Assembly (NCBI GenBank): GCA_950295325.1
Contig: OX485808.1
Span: forward strand, 26,430,527 to 26,494,526
Length of the DNA stretch: 64,000 bases
Source of the DNA: Polytrichum commune
Taxonomy: Eukaryota > Streptophyta > Polytrichopsida > Polytrichales > Polytrichaceae
Direction of reading: 5' to 3'
Shown: piece by piece, positions 50,405-62,215 of the stretch
Position numbering within the stretch: the stretch's first letter is position 1
Layout: each line of letters starts with the position of its first letter
Program-made: the position numbers and the translations under genes
The notes under the pieces: model-generated
Database searches by the model: none
Told to the model about the DNA's origin: nothing
Seen by the model: the letters and a program-made list of their open reading frames with translations, nothing else

Positions 50405-51160
50405 CAGTCCCCATGGGCGGATGTTAAACACCCCCCACAAACTTTTCAGGGGAGGTAGATTCGGGCAAGCGCAGCCCCCCATAAAGAAATCCAAATTATC
50501 TGGACCCGACCATATACTTCGACCCGCCCACCCAACTTCGAAGAAACCATTGCCCTTGCATTCTTGAAGGCCACTTATCCACAAATCCCATATTGAGTGC
50601 ACTTCACCTTCCAAGTCCAAAATCCAATATATATGTTCACTTCGACTGAGTAAATTAGCATTTGACTGGGATTTCATTTTCAAAGTGAAACCGTCAATAA
50701 AGCATGTAATTTAAATTGGAAGTCAATAATATTACAAAACCCTCAGTAACACCGAGGTTATAATTCTTGTGACTCACCATTGAAAAAGGCCTTTGTCATT
50801 CTTAAAATGGAAATAAATTTTAATCTATTATTTTTATTACATGTATTTTATAATATTTTGAATACCTTCTACTTTCCCAAAGTATTCATACGCATTTAAA
50901 CTAATTTCTGACATGGGATTTGCAAGTATGTAGTGTGATTGAATGTGATTAAATCTACGTAATCTTGATTAATCTTAGTAAAACCCAATTATATCCGCAA
51001 GTATGCTTACTAAATTATTTAATTATAAAATATACTTACTGGAATTAATCATGATTTATTGGAATTAATATCTGGATTTCTTTCTAGGGGGCTGCCCTTG
51101 CCCGAATCTACTTCCCCAAAAAGTTTGTGGTGGGTGCTTAACGTCCGCAGTCCCGATGCC
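50405..51160. mobile_element. foldback-type element, family D, copy 2
   Basis: Outer inverted arms: CACAAACTTTTCAGGGGAGG and GTAGATTCGGGCAAGC (50438-50490) reappear inverted as GCCCGAATCTACTTCCCC and AAAAAGTTTGTGGTGGG (51095-51150). Inner sequence (CCTTGCATTCTTGAAGGCCA, AAGCATGTAATTT, CTTTGTCATTCTTAAAATGG) matches the left arm of the copy at 35555. No coding. Confidence 0.65.
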
Positions 51161-52786
51161 CTTACGAAGACATTTTTGGTAACTAAGGAATTAGGATCGT
51201 TTTAAGAAATTCATGTTCATATTTGCCAGCATGGCTCAGGGATGACAGGCAGCCGTTGGATGTAGATAGGATGGACGGCGGAGATACTCCACGTCTCCTG
51301 TGGCTCCATAGGCTGTTAGTGAAGGTGCATTGCCTGTTAATCAAGGTCCATGCTCTTAAGCCCCGGCCCTGCAAGCTTTCCTTAGCCAAGGCTCCCAAAC
51401 AACGAGTGATGCCATTCCCAAGATAGAATTGTGGAAAATAACACGACCTATTCTTCCTTTAGCTTTTTCCATCTTCAATATGGATTGCATATTAATTAGT
51501 CCACTCAATGATGTAAACTAAAGATTATGGATGGAATGCCATATGCCTGACAAAGAATGCACAATAAAATTGTTGGTAGTCCTTTCCACTTCAATGAGGG
51601 ACTGGATATGATTTCTATATTCATTTCGTGGACTTTTAACCAATAAGGAGGATATATAGGTGCATGAGAGCAGAGAAAAGAGGCTCATGATAACTTTGTC
51701 TTGAAGTACAAGAGTGTGTATACATTAGTGTGTAGGACCAAGAAACTTGGGTTGAAGAAACTTCACGGACCTTCAACTTTGGACTCAAATTTGAACCCAA
51801 GGATGAACTTTTGTGTTGCAAAATGAGTGGAAAAATATGGAGTCATGGTTGACAAGATTTGGCCCTTATTTGGGGGACTAGTGGTGCCACACAAGCGTGA
51901 CTTGGTGGGATTGGGATAGTAGTCTCAATTGCTTGGGTCCAGAACATTATTTCGACCAATAGGATTGCTTGACTTTTGACTTATCACGGATTTTTTTGTT
52001 CTCGAACTCTAATGTAAACCAAACAGAAGTTAAGGACCTGAGAAAGGGTGAACCATGTAAGTTAATAGGAGACCCACTAAACCCCCACCAAACTCCCACC
52101 AAGAAATTATTGTGCACTTAAACATGGTCCAAGAGACTCATGGGTCCAAGAGATTCGGGGTCCAAATAACCCCTTGATGAACCTTGCTCTTGGACTCTGG
52201 CTTGACAATCAATTTCTCAACCTAGGTGAGGTGTTTTTCTTGAATTGACGGAAAAGGTTTGCCCCATTAGCACCATTTCAATGTTCCATAACTTGGATCC
52301 AAACCCTAACGTAAATTTCATTGGGTCTATATTTTGATATTAACCAATAAGAGTGCTCAAATTTGGAGTTTCTTTGATTTTGGACCATGGTGTGAATGCA
52401 TCACCAGAAATATTTGTGAGAGCATGACCACATGATATCATTCCATACCTTGCAACCTTTGACCAAAGAGAGTCTTAAGCTTCAAATGTTTCTATATAAA
52501 GCCTTGCGTATCGTGAGACATTAGTTGTGATCATGGGACCCAGAGATTTGGAAGCTCATATAGAGTGAACATGAGGGATATATAAGGAAACTACTCCCCT
52601 CTAAAATAATGTTACGTGATTTAGCACATTTTTGTGTAAGTCTTAGCTATACGACGGGTGTGTAAAGAGACCTTTAGCTAGTGCAATAGTCTCCTTGGGT
52701 CGAAGATTGTTTGACACAATAGGAATGTTTGACTTAAGACTATCTTTGGTGGGTAAGTCTAGTGGATCCTAATTAACGTAAACACT

Positions 52787-53128
52787 CTCGGGGGGGGGGG
52801 GTAGTCATTGGTTGGAGTAGCAATATACGTGTGAACAAATGATAGGGTATTTTAAAAACATGGGAGCAAAAATTTATAATTGGGCTTAAGAGTAATATAG
52901 GGTATCAAAAATGGCACTGGACATCTTTAAAGTACTATAGGGTATGGAATAATGGGTAATTTGAAATTATAAGTAATGCAAGCTATTTTTCTATTAACCC
53001 AAAGTAGAAATTTACATAATGATAGCATGTGAAAAAAAAAAGAATTGAAAGTAATACCCCCCTATAAAATAGTGGTTGTTCGCACCTATATCCTTAATTT
53101 TTTAACACACTGCCCCCCCCCCCCCGAG
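52787..53128. mobile_element. MITE with G-run ends and an 8-bp target duplication
   Basis: Starts CTCGGGGGGGGGGGGTAG and ends CTGCCCCCCCCCCCCCCGAG; 342 bp, no coding. The flanks are taaacact (52779-52786) and tatacact (53129-53136), an 8-bp duplication with one mismatch. The sister block has the single uninterrupted site taaacactacac at about 47489-47500. An 8-bp duplication is typical of hAT elements. Confidence 0.85.
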
Positions 53129-53134
53129 TATACA

Positions 53135-53470
53135 CTACACTAAATATGATATTTAGTGGCACCAATTCAAATTGTCTTGCTCGACACTAATTGTACACCG
53201 CGGTTGAGTGTCACCAACACTAAATGTTAACCCAACATTAATTGTCATTCCTGGTAATTTTATTGGGGGAATGTAGATTTGTAGTGTTGCAAATATTGTC
53301 ACTTACCAAGTGATTTTTCATCCAAATTTCAATTGTCCGTGACAATATTTCATCACAAGTTGTTGACAAGGGAAGGCAAGGTTTTGGCCAAAGGATGAAC
53401 TCATCCATCATGCATGACAGTATTTGTTCACCTATTCATAAGAAGTGTCATCTGAAAAGTTACCATAGTG
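53135..53470 (+). mobile_element. MITE, family A, copy 3, right end lost
   Basis: The left end CTACACTAAATATGATATTT and interior are collinear with 47495-47830. The sequence stops matching at about CATAGTGATGTAT, where block P continues into the right end of the MITE. Confidence 0.8.
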
Positions 53471-53619
53471 ATGTATTTACCTTATTTGACTATCTTGAAA
53501 AACAAAGAAAATCACGCTATGCCCTCACCACGCAAAGCTGGAATGCGAGAAGGAAAGAAAAAAATGTTCGATAGCGGTGGCGGAAGCTTGGGTAAGGGCC
53601 CAAGTTCCAAAGATATCGA

Positions 53620-54040
53620 AGGGCCTAGTGCGCGCCCTAATGCGCGCCTTAATGTGCGCCCTGATGCGCATTTTAGTCCCATTTTGGTCCCATTTTAGAA
53701 TGACAAAGACCCTTTGAATGGTAAGTCACAAATATTATAACCTCAATGCTAATGAGGGTTTTGCAATGTTTTTGACTTCCAAGTTAATTAAATGCTTTAT
53801 TGGCGGTTCCACCTGACAAAGAAAATCCCAATCAATTGCTTCTTAACTCAATTGAAGTGAATATATATATAAAAGATTTTGGACCTTGAAAATGAAGTGC
53901 ACTCAATATGGATTATATGGACAAGTTGCCTTCAAGAATGCAAGGGTCAGGCCAGGGTTGAGGGGTTGAGGCTCTGACTTTTCCGATGCTACCCTTGCCC
54001 GCCGTCCTGATGTGTGTAACCAGTGGTGATTTTTCATAAG
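53620..54040. mobile_element. foldback-type element, family D, copy 3 (right arm only)
   Basis: Closely matches the right half of the copy at 35555-36709 (TAGAATGACAAAGACCC, CAATGCTAATGAGGGTTTTG, CAAGAATGCAAGGGTCAGGC). The left arm is missing. At the break is a GCGC-rich short repeat (units like GCGCGCCCTAAT, about 53628-53670). Confidence 0.7.
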
Positions 54041-55675
54041 GTCCCTAACATGTTCATTAAAAAAAACATTTTTTTAACTTGGACAGCCGACCCTTTCTAG
54101 GGGGCTGCCCTTGCCCGAATCTACTTCCCCCGAAAAGTTCGTGGTGGGTGCTTAACGTCCGCAGTCCCGATGCCCTTACGAATACATTTTTGGTAACTAA
54201 GGAATCAGGATCGTTTTAAGAAAGTCATGTTCACGTTTGCCAGCATGGCTCGGGGATGATAGGCAGCCGTTGGATGTAGATAGGATGGACGGCGGAGATA
54301 CTCCACGTCTCCCGTGGCTCCATCGGCTGTTAGTGAAGGTGCATCGGCTGTTAGTCAAGGTCCATGCTCTTAAGCCCCGGCCCTGCAAGCTTTCCTTAGC
54401 CGATGCTCCCAAACAACGGGTGATGCCATTCCATAGATGGAATTGTGGAAAATAACACGACCTATTCTTCCTTCAGCTTTTTCCATCTTCAATATGGATT
54501 GCATGTGAACTAGTCCACTCAATGATGTAAACTAAAGATTATGGATGGAATGTCCTATGCGTGACAAAGAATGCACAAGAAAATTGTTGGTAGTCCTTTC
54601 TACTTCAACGAGGGACTAGATATGATTTCTATATTCATTTCATGGACTTTCAACCAATAAGGAGGATATATAGGTGCATGAGAGCAGAGAAAAGAGGCTC
54701 ATGATAACTTTGTCTTGAAGTACAAGAGTGTGTATACATTAGTGTGTAGGACCAAGAAACTTGGGTTGGAGAAACTTCACAGACCTTCAACTTTGGACTC
54801 AAATTTGAACCCAAGCATGAAGTTTTGTGTTGCAAAATGAGTGGAAAAATATGGAGTCCTGGTTGACAAGATTTTTCACAAGGTCCTTAACATGTCGAGG
54901 GACATGTTCATAAAAAAACATTTCCAATGGACGGGTTCATAGAAAATGAATCGGTTTTTGGACGTGTCAAATTCACTTTGGACGGGTTCTAAAAATAACA
55001 GTTTGTTTGATAAAAATTTCCCCAAAAAATAAATGATTCAAATATCAGTTACATTATGTCATATATGACATGTGAATATAAGCATAATGCAATCAAACCA
55101 CTAATACCCAATCAATATATCAATCTTGAAGTGCTTGATTCACTTGCATACATTAATTCATCAACCACAAAATTTAGAATGGGGTGTACTGGAAAGATGA
55201 GAATCGACAGCAAAAGACAGATAACTGACGAACATTGAAGGCATAATTTGTCAAGATCCTATTGTTTCCAAGTGCAACCAATCACATGTTGACATCTTTG
55301 GTTTTTTTTGGTTTTTTTGGTTTTTTTAAATTTTTACCAACATTGTAAGAGACTTATTTATACCTCTTGCGGGATGGGTATTTTCATTTCAACCCGGTTT
55401 TGGGACAGGTTGTTTTTCCTTTAACCTTTCCATGGACGGGTTGGTTTAGAAATTAACGGTTTTGGGACGGGTTGCAATTCCTTTTGCCTTTCAATTCAAG
55501 GTTTTTGGACGTGGACGGGCAAAAACTTTGTGAAAAATCAGCCTTGTTTGTAACACTCGTTGGAGGTATTTATTAGAGATACCCCATAATTGGGAGCCCG
55601 ATGCCCTTTACGAAAACCTTATGAGCAACTAAGGAATCTGGATCGTACTAAGAAAGTCATGCCCACGTTTGCCAG

Positions 55676-55860
55676 CTTGTCTTGGGGTTGATAGTCAGCC
55701 GTAGGATGTAGATACGATGGACAGCTGAGATACTCCGCCCTTCCCGCGGCTCCATTGGCTGTTAGTGAAGCTCCATGCTCTTTCTTAAGCGACGGCCTGC
55801 AACTTCTCCTCAGCCGACCCTCAGATAGCCATAGCCATAGCCATAGCGCGTTCATTTCAG
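55676..55860. promoter_or_regulatory. recurrent upstream module of the membrane-protein genes
   Basis: The pattern GTAGATACGATGGAC(A/G)GCTGAGAT, a C-rich stretch with CGGCTCCAT, GGCTGTTAGTGAAG, CTCCATGCTC and a later CGGCC(C)TGCAA occurs about 0.6 kb before the copy B gene. It also occurs at about 37555-37740 and 38090-38250 (before copy A), at 51232-51400 and 54246-54410 (before no gene), and in diverged form at about 49818-49925. Function unproven; it could be a promoter or leader carried along by duplication. Confidence 0.4.
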
Positions 55861-56285
55861 CATAGCTTGCTGCAGGGCATTGCACTCGTGGTGTTGCGTT
55901 GGTGCCGGTGTTGGCGAAGTTGTTCCCTGTAAGCTGGGGGTGGAGATGTTGGGCATGATCACGTGAATACGGATGGCCAAATAGCCTGGGGTTTTAGTTT
56001 ATACCATATTGGCAAGAGCTTGGTGGAAAATCAGTGTGACTTCGTTTCTCAACATTCACAGGCGATCTGGCATCAAAGAGCTGTAACTGATGAGTACTCT
56101 CTGGTTGAAATGAACTAGATCGTGGCTACTACATCTTCTGAACCAATAGTGCATGTCCGAAGGTAATCGCAAGGCAGCAGATCAAAGATCAGTCGCACAC
56201 AGATGCTAGTGCCACCAGAATTTTGACGAGTGCCAAAGGAAAGAGCATTCTCATTTCGAGGTGAAATAAAGTGGGTGGGATACAA

Positions 56286-57551
56286 ATGAAGGTGGTTTTG
56301 GAATGGCTGCGCAAGTTGCGTTGGTGTGCGCGCTTGGGTCCTTTGATTTTCTCGGCCATAGTGATCAGCTTGTTGTCCGTTGTGTCTGCTGCTCAAACAT
56401 CTGGGACATGCGAGTGTGATCAACAGTCCCCCAAGACAAGGGAGTTGGTGACAACTGCTTGGGGTGGTGTTGTCACCATCTTTGTGCTCTCCTTTGATGT
56501 CTGGAGTGCAGTGAAGCCATTGGTGAGTGATAATGCGTCGAGATTGCATAAAGTTGTGAGCTTGGTCATGCTCTTCGTTGCGGGCGTTTTAAATCCGGTT
56601 GATATCCTTTTGGACACCATTTATGGTGTGGCGTGGAGATATCACATGAGGCGGAAAATGCCTGGGTGTACAGTTTTGTCCTTGTTGTCACCATGGACGA
56701 AAGATCCTGCAAAGATCGTATGCGGTTGTCAAGTTGTCATCACTGTGCCTGGAATGATTTGTATTCCTGACGACTTTATTGATTCGGACTTGCCGAGCCT
56801 TTCAGATGCAGTGGTGATTGATCGTGGACCAGAGGAACCAGGGGAGACCAACAGCATTTGCCTCAATGAGAAGGGAAAAGAAGTTTTGTTGCAAATGGAT
56901 GTTCTTCCTCCATACGATCAACTCAGGGTCTTGCAAGGAAGTTCTGGGTTGGCTATAATTATATCCGCAGTGCAGAGTTTTGGATATATACATGGTGTTG
57001 TGGTTCGGACTATACAAGGACTCCCGGTAAGTCCAATTGAAGTTGTTGCGTTAATGTTGAGCATACAAATCTTGATCAAGGCTCTCATGCACAATATTGT
57101 AAGTAGACGTTATAGGCCCCTTCATGTTTATTTGACACATGACCAAACACAAAAATTAGTAGGTAAGTGTGAAAAATACACTGCACATGGAGTTCCTAAG
57201 AGTATGGTTGTGGGCCCATTCATGGTTTTTGTCTTGTTGGTGTCAAGTGTGGTGATTTATTACATCATACATATGTGGCAAACAACAAGGAGGATCATGG
57301 TTGTCCCAATAATGCTAACACTTGTTAGATTATATTTAGGACTACTCACCATATGGGTATTTATGTGTGCGCATTTACTATCTGAGATTGAAGGTAAGAT
57401 TGTAAGTTATTGCACTTCGACAATGTGCGCCATGGTAAATGCAATTTCATATATTTTTGCATTAGTTGTTACAATTAAATATTGGGAGGTTGATAGGTTG
57501 AATGCGAAAAGTTCTAGCATGTTAGCTCAAATGTTACCATACATTGGTTAA
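56286..57551 (+). CDS. multi-pass membrane protein of unknown function, copy B (intact)
   Basis: Single open frame of 421 residues from the first ATG (MKVVLEWLRK); the GTG five codons upstream was not used. Residues 17-37 form a signal peptide or signal anchor ending SAA, followed by a short CECD segment. Further hydrophobic stretches lie near 55-75, 88-112, 220-242, 249-272, 307-330, 336-358 and 378-400. A large hydrophilic region (about 118-218) has Cys pairs (CGC at 146-148) and an acidic part. The phrase RTIQGLPVSPIEVVALMLSI, followed by RPLHVY, recalls membrane proteins with a GLP(V/T)(S/T)P(L/I)E motif known to me mainly from fungi and spore plants; this is a weak recollection, not a search result. 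No enzyme motif seen. Introns are not needed. The nearly identical copy A has a premature stop. Confidence 0.75.
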   Translation: MKVVLEWLRKLRWCARLGPLIFSAIVISLLSVVSAAQTSGTCECDQQSPKTRELVTTAWGGVVTIFVLSFDVWSAVKPLVSDNASRLHKVVSLVMLFVAGVLNPVDILLDTIYGVAWRYHMRRKMPGCTVLSLLSPWTKDPAKIVCGCQVVITVPGMICIPDDFIDSDLPSLSDAVVIDRGPEEPGETNSICLNEKGKEVLLQMDVLPPYDQLRVLQGSSGLAIIISAVQSFGYIHGVVVRTIQGLPVSPIEVVALMLSIQILIKALMHNIVSRRYRPLHVYLTHDQTQKLVGKCEKYTAHGVPKSMVVGPFMVFVLLVSSVVIYYIIHMWQTTRRIMVVPIMLTLVRLYLGLLTIWVFMCAHLLSEIEGKIVSYCTSTMCAMVNAISYIFALVVTIKYWEVDRLNAKSSSMLAQMLPYIG

Positions 57552-57832
57552 TAAAAACATTTTCTATTATGATTTGCACGTGTAGTGTGCTTTTATTGGA
57601 ATATATTTCATTTCCATTTGTACTAGGCTAGTCACTATAATAAGTTTTCTCTTTAGAAAAACAATAAATTATTAATGGATTGACTAATGTCAAATGATGT
57701 ACATCAAATTAGAATTTGATGGTCATTCTCGGTGGGGTTTGATGGTGAATCTTGTCAAAAATGTTGTTATTCTAAATTCTCAAAATATATTGTTACGGGC
57801 CGGCCCACTACTTGGTGTCATTTAACTGGTAG

Positions 57833-57995
57833 CACAACCTTTGCACATACAATCTCACCATGATATTACAACACCTTGATTATATGACGTATTTCCCATC
57901 AACCAAACTCTTTGGTGTTAATTTAACCCCATATTACAATTATGATGCTTGTAATTTGACATATTTAGGCTTGATTTGTCATGTTATAGAGGTGA
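57833..57995. mobile_element. pogo-type element end inside duplication copy B
   Basis: The counterpart of 40195-40365 (ACAATCTCACCATGATATTA, CATCAACCAAACTCTTTGGT, TTTGTCATGTTATAGAGGTG). Present in both copies, so it was inserted before the duplication. Confidence 0.45.
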
Positions 57996-60085
57996 TTAAT
58001 GTGTACAAGTGATGTACCCACACTAAGGTAATTCTTTGGGATTGACGGGTTGTTCCGAGTACCACATTGGTTTGATGGTCAGTTAACTTAACTTAACTCA
58101 AGTTAATTGTTTTTAATCTTGGTTCCAAAACAAATGTTACAATTTCGAGTATTTGGGTTTGGGGGGAGGTTGTAGAGTTTAAGGATTGCAACTATTGAGA
58201 TGAACATCTAGATCCGGGATGTGGTGAGCATTGTAATTGAATGACCTGATATGAGGTGAGAGAGACGCAGGTTGCTCATGAGCGTTGTTGCCACCCTTGC
58301 CTCCTCAATGAAGTAGGAAGTGCATTATGTAGTATTTTAGGTTTGACGTTATGCTAGTGGTGCAACCAACATATTTAAAGTTGACTTTCAAAAGAGGTTT
58401 CTTGAGGATCTTATGAAGGGCGAGAGCATACAACAAAGTTGTTCCATAAATGGTACATTGGAGCTTTTCGTAGTGCATCACCTTTGAAGGTTTTGTTTAA
58501 CTAGGCAGAACTCACATTTGAATCTTGGATTTTGGGAAACTTTTGAATCTTTTGAATCATGGAGTCCTTTGAATCTTTGAATCTTGGAAGTGAAGAATAT
58601 GTGTAGTTGATAGACAACCTATTAAAGATTATGTGCAATTGGGAGGGGAGTATTGTTGATGCAAAATACAATATGGTGTAGTTAATGAAATTGACATGAG
58701 GTAGAGAAAACCCTTTGGATTTAGAGGAACAATGAATGGACGGGAATGATGTGGATGACCAACCAATACCAATAGTGTATCTTACTAAACCTCGTGAGTG
58801 TGCCCAATTACTATCAAGTTTTGCAATGGGGCATTCATTGGAAATAACAATTGTAGATGTGATGAGCATGTATTCTATTACTGATAAATTAATCATGACG
58901 TCAAATTCCAACATCAAATAGCATTATCAGATTACTATAGATTCTTACTTTCGTAGTGTGTGATATGATGAAGACATCATCATGGGAGTATAATATTTTT
59001 AACTCCATATTGAGTGACATTGGAAGCATATTCCTTCAATAAAAATGTTCTTTCATACTTGTGTATCTTCATTGTGTATACCAAGTCACATTTTAAATAA
59101 GAATAGGCCATTATGGTGAGAAAACTTCATACTACGACATTTGAGATTAAATTGTCATATTATTGAGAATATGGCATACGGACGATACGATACTTTCTTG
59201 CACGACCAAACATGTCATCTCAAAGAAGTAGAACAATAGTCCAGTCATTTTCCAACATTGTCAAAGAATTACTCGCTTATACCCTAAGTAATCGAAGTAT
59301 CCTAATTGACCTTATAGTCTTCTCTCTACCAAATTAAGTTTCTGATTATTCTATGACGGTTAGATTACTACAGTCTATGGTCACGTGACTAGTAGATTGA
59401 TCACTGTTGCAAGTACCAATATCTATCTTTGGAAGCTTATTGGTTAGGGTCCCTATACTAGCTTGCCACCCGTCTAACTATACTATCAATATTCTCGTGT
59501 ATTTCCTTATTCACTACGACTATCGGTCGGTTCGCCCTTTCCTCACCTATTAAGTCTTTTGGTTACCCATAACCCATGAGAATACCTAACTATGTAATCC
59601 CAACTTCGAGTATTGGTTGCCACTTTCTTGCTATTACTAAAACCATCACCATTACCAGAAGCTAGTTTCCACATTGACCACCTATCACCTAGGAATCCCA
59701 ATTCTCCAAATGTGTGGGTACTTATGTCTAGGATTGGGTGCTACCACCTACCATTAACATACAAACATGCTACTCTCTACCCCCATTTGTATTCCGAACC
59801 CCTATTCTTGTGGACGCACTCCTTGATATGGCCAACTCCACACAATTATCAGCACACCGCCACCAATGACTGTGTAATCCTTAATTCAATATACACCCAC
59901 ACTCACAGTAAGGGTTCCCAACAACATTCTCACTCATTTATTTGAAATGGTCACTACACACAAGAATTCCATAACAATTGATCACATTTGACATTGTTCA
60001 ATCTACGCTTAAATACTTTCCTTCTACTTTTATCTAAACTTCTTACTTTTAGTCCTAATTACACCTCTAATAGTGGTTCTTCTTA

Positions 60086-61249
60086 AAAAATGCAAGCATT
60101 GGGGTTTGAATCTTGGACCACTTTCCAATGAGAATATTTCTGGATGTATGCCATCAATTTGTTTTTTCCCTCTCGTAGAACAATTTGAACATCCTGTCCG
60201 TATACTATGTTGTCCTCAATATTTAAGTCTTCAAATAAAAACCTCTCGGTTGTTTTTTTGACATTTTGAGGAATTTTTCACTTCCATATGCTTGTATATA
60301 AATGTACTAATGTATATTACTATGACAATTGAAGAATTAATACACGGTTGGAATTACAAACACGATTAGTGGTGGTAATTTGAGGCTCAATCTGTCATAG
60401 GGTTCATGTAAAACAAATACAAAGTAATTTATATCAAATACAAGAATGACAAAAAAATCAATAAACTTTCATGTCCGGATGCATACCAAGAATGTAAATA
60501 GTTTGAGCACCTTGATGTTTGGAATTCTACTCGTACATGTGTAAAAAATCCAATTCCAGTATGTGCCACGAAAGTTAAAGATGAAAATAATGAAGACAAA
60601 ACATCATCAGGATTGCAAGACCGTGAGATTACTCCAAAATAAGAGAATTTGTTTTTCAAGACAATTAGAAAGTGATGTTGGGAAAAAAATGTTTCTAATT
60701 CTATTAATTTTTTCACAACTTTCTAAGAAAATACATCTTTATTGAAAAATATGGATAGATATACCATAATTATTTTAGAAAAATTGTAGTTACACTTCTA
60801 TAGCTTTAAAATCACTACTAGATTCTGATAATTGAACAGTATAAATTTTTGACAAATTTTATTTGCACAATCTCTTGGTGATGGATTCATAAGTCATACT
60901 AGCTTCTCTCAATAAATCAACATTTTTCTTTATCCTGTCTTATAAAAAGCTCATTACCCTCGAAGGACTTGCATTTCTTTCACTGTACCATCTTCAACCT
61001 GTTTATTTGATTTAGCTTCGGAAAACTAAATTCATATTTCATCAAAGTTGTTCTTTATGATGATAAATAAATTATGCAAAAGAAGGCAAGTTGATACAAT
61101 ATGCATTATTGATTAAAAAAAACGAACAATTGCTCTTTTTTTAATAATCTTTTACATACCCTTCAAAATTCCGAATGTACGGTGCACACACATTTGGATT
61201 GAAGATTAGATAAAATATTAATGTACCTTATATTGTTTCAATTTATTAT
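60086..61249. other. intergenic, no gene seen
   Basis: AT-rich flank beyond duplication copy B. Part near 60950-61250 may be the decayed 3' portion of the Harbinger element that follows on the minus strand. Confidence 0.4.
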
Positions 61250-61870
61250 TATTGCCTTAGAATGAACAATACATTCAAGGTCGCACGGGATACGCCGCAT
61301 CTCCAATCAATTTGTATGACAAGTTGTTGTTTTTTTTTCCCATTCAAACTTTTCCAACCTTGTTTTGTTGAAAAAATCTAATTACGCAAGCTTCCTATCC
61401 GCCCAAATTCATAAATTCCAAATTATACAATTTGTATCAATATTTCTTTGCAACAGAACTGAATGAGAAGACTTGTGGCAATGGTAATTATCTCCACCAA
61501 TAACTGGAGCTAGTACATGAATATATGAATCGTCTATGGCTCCTTTAATGCAAGATATATCATGTAACCTCTCAATTTCTTTTACTAAAACCCTAAATAT
61601 AATTTTGTTTGGAATTTGAATAAAAATATATTGCAAATGTAGTCTCATCATTTTTCAAAATTTCATGATAAATCATGAAATTATATGTTCTACAACTCCA
61701 TATACTTCTACAACTATACGCAACCCATCTTTTGTATCAAGTCTAGCTGAAGACATTGCAATATTTTCTTCTACAGAAATTGGGCTTCTTGATCGAGTAT
61801 GTTGTTTCTTAAAGAACGGACCTAATATTCTTACATAAAAATTCGAATGTAGCATGCGAAACATAGGTCA
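61250..61870 (-). mobile_element. PIF/Harbinger-type DDE transposase relic, second copy
   Basis: The minus strand encodes, in broken frames, VRILGPFFKKQHTRSRSPIS, VEENIAMSSARLDTKDGLRI, HDISCIKGAIDDSYIHVLAP, IGGDNYHCHKSSHSVLLQ and, further on, LSYKLIGDAAYPVRP. These are the family blocks in order, and the last matches LSYKLIGDYAYSVWPW of the relic at 17982-18710, so both derive from one family. No open transposase remains. Confidence 0.75.
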
Positions 61871-61984
61871 TTTTTTGAAACATTTTATGCTTAAATGAAC
61901 CCAACAAATATCAATTCAGAAGTCGGATTTCCCTTTCAAACTCCAAATGTTTCGATCTCTTAACCCTAAACTTTGAAGGCAAAT

Positions 61985-62215
61985 GCTAAAGTCGTGCTTT
62001 AATAGCAAAAGCCATGTTAGGCTCGAAACATATAAACTCCCAATACCTGGTGCCCTTTAGGAGTTGAGAATGCCTGAAGTGCAAATAGACTAGAACAGTA
62101 GATGGGGGACTGTTGTTGACCATTGGTACCAACCTGAAATGATGTCCCATGTGAAACTGCTCCCATCGTTCCTGAAATGCTGAACATAGTTTAAAAAAAT
62201 TGTTACAGATTGGGG
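61985..62215 (-). repeat. repeat F, copy 2, with a possible captured coding exon
   Basis: Counterpart of 43583-43880. The minus-strand frame reads FFKLCSAFQERWEQFHMGHH and then FRHSQLLKGT, YWEFICFEPNMAFAIKARL, without the lesion that interrupts copy 1 upstream of GHHF. Family not recognised. Confidence 0.45.

Larger units (their letters stand above)
46641..51862. repeat. tandem duplication block P
   Basis: Collinear with block Q (52042-54876). Both start at GAGAAAGGGTGAACCATGTA, carry a family A MITE, share CGACTATCTTGAAAAACAAA with the following GGAAGCTTGGG stretch, hold a foldback element and end at GAGTGGAAAAATATGGAGTC. P also holds 2.3 kb (about 47836-50180) with pogo and LINE relics that Q lacks. 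The blocks are visibly more diverged than the duplication at 36.7 and 54.9 kb. Confidence 0.75.
52042..54876. repeat. tandem duplication block Q
   Basis: Second, shorter copy of block P (46641-51862), lacking the pogo/LINE stretch and gaining the MITE at 52787. The final 0.78 kb (54089-54876) matches 51085-51862 closely, with a constant spacing of about 3.01 kb. Confidence 0.75.
54879..60085. repeat. segmental duplication, copy B
   Basis: Direct repeat of 36738-42470. Gene spacing between copies is 17.64 kb. Copy B has a single upstream unit and one unit of the 52-bp repeat. It begins immediately after block Q. Confidence 0.92.

Noticed and set aside
50219-50683. 154-codon minus-strand frame rich in Gly, Pro and Trp
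   Set aside because: It spans the GC-rich end and arm of a foldback element and is not open in the related copies.
51183-51426. Short frames repeated at 51183-51426 and 54197-54455
   Set aside because: They recur only because the DNA is duplicated; the same module upstream of the membrane-protein genes is non-coding.
56115-56549. Minus-strand frame of 144 codons opposite the membrane-protein gene (also 38516-38911)
   Set aside because: Antisense shadow; it has no membrane or domain pattern and is conserved only because the DNA copies are near-identical.
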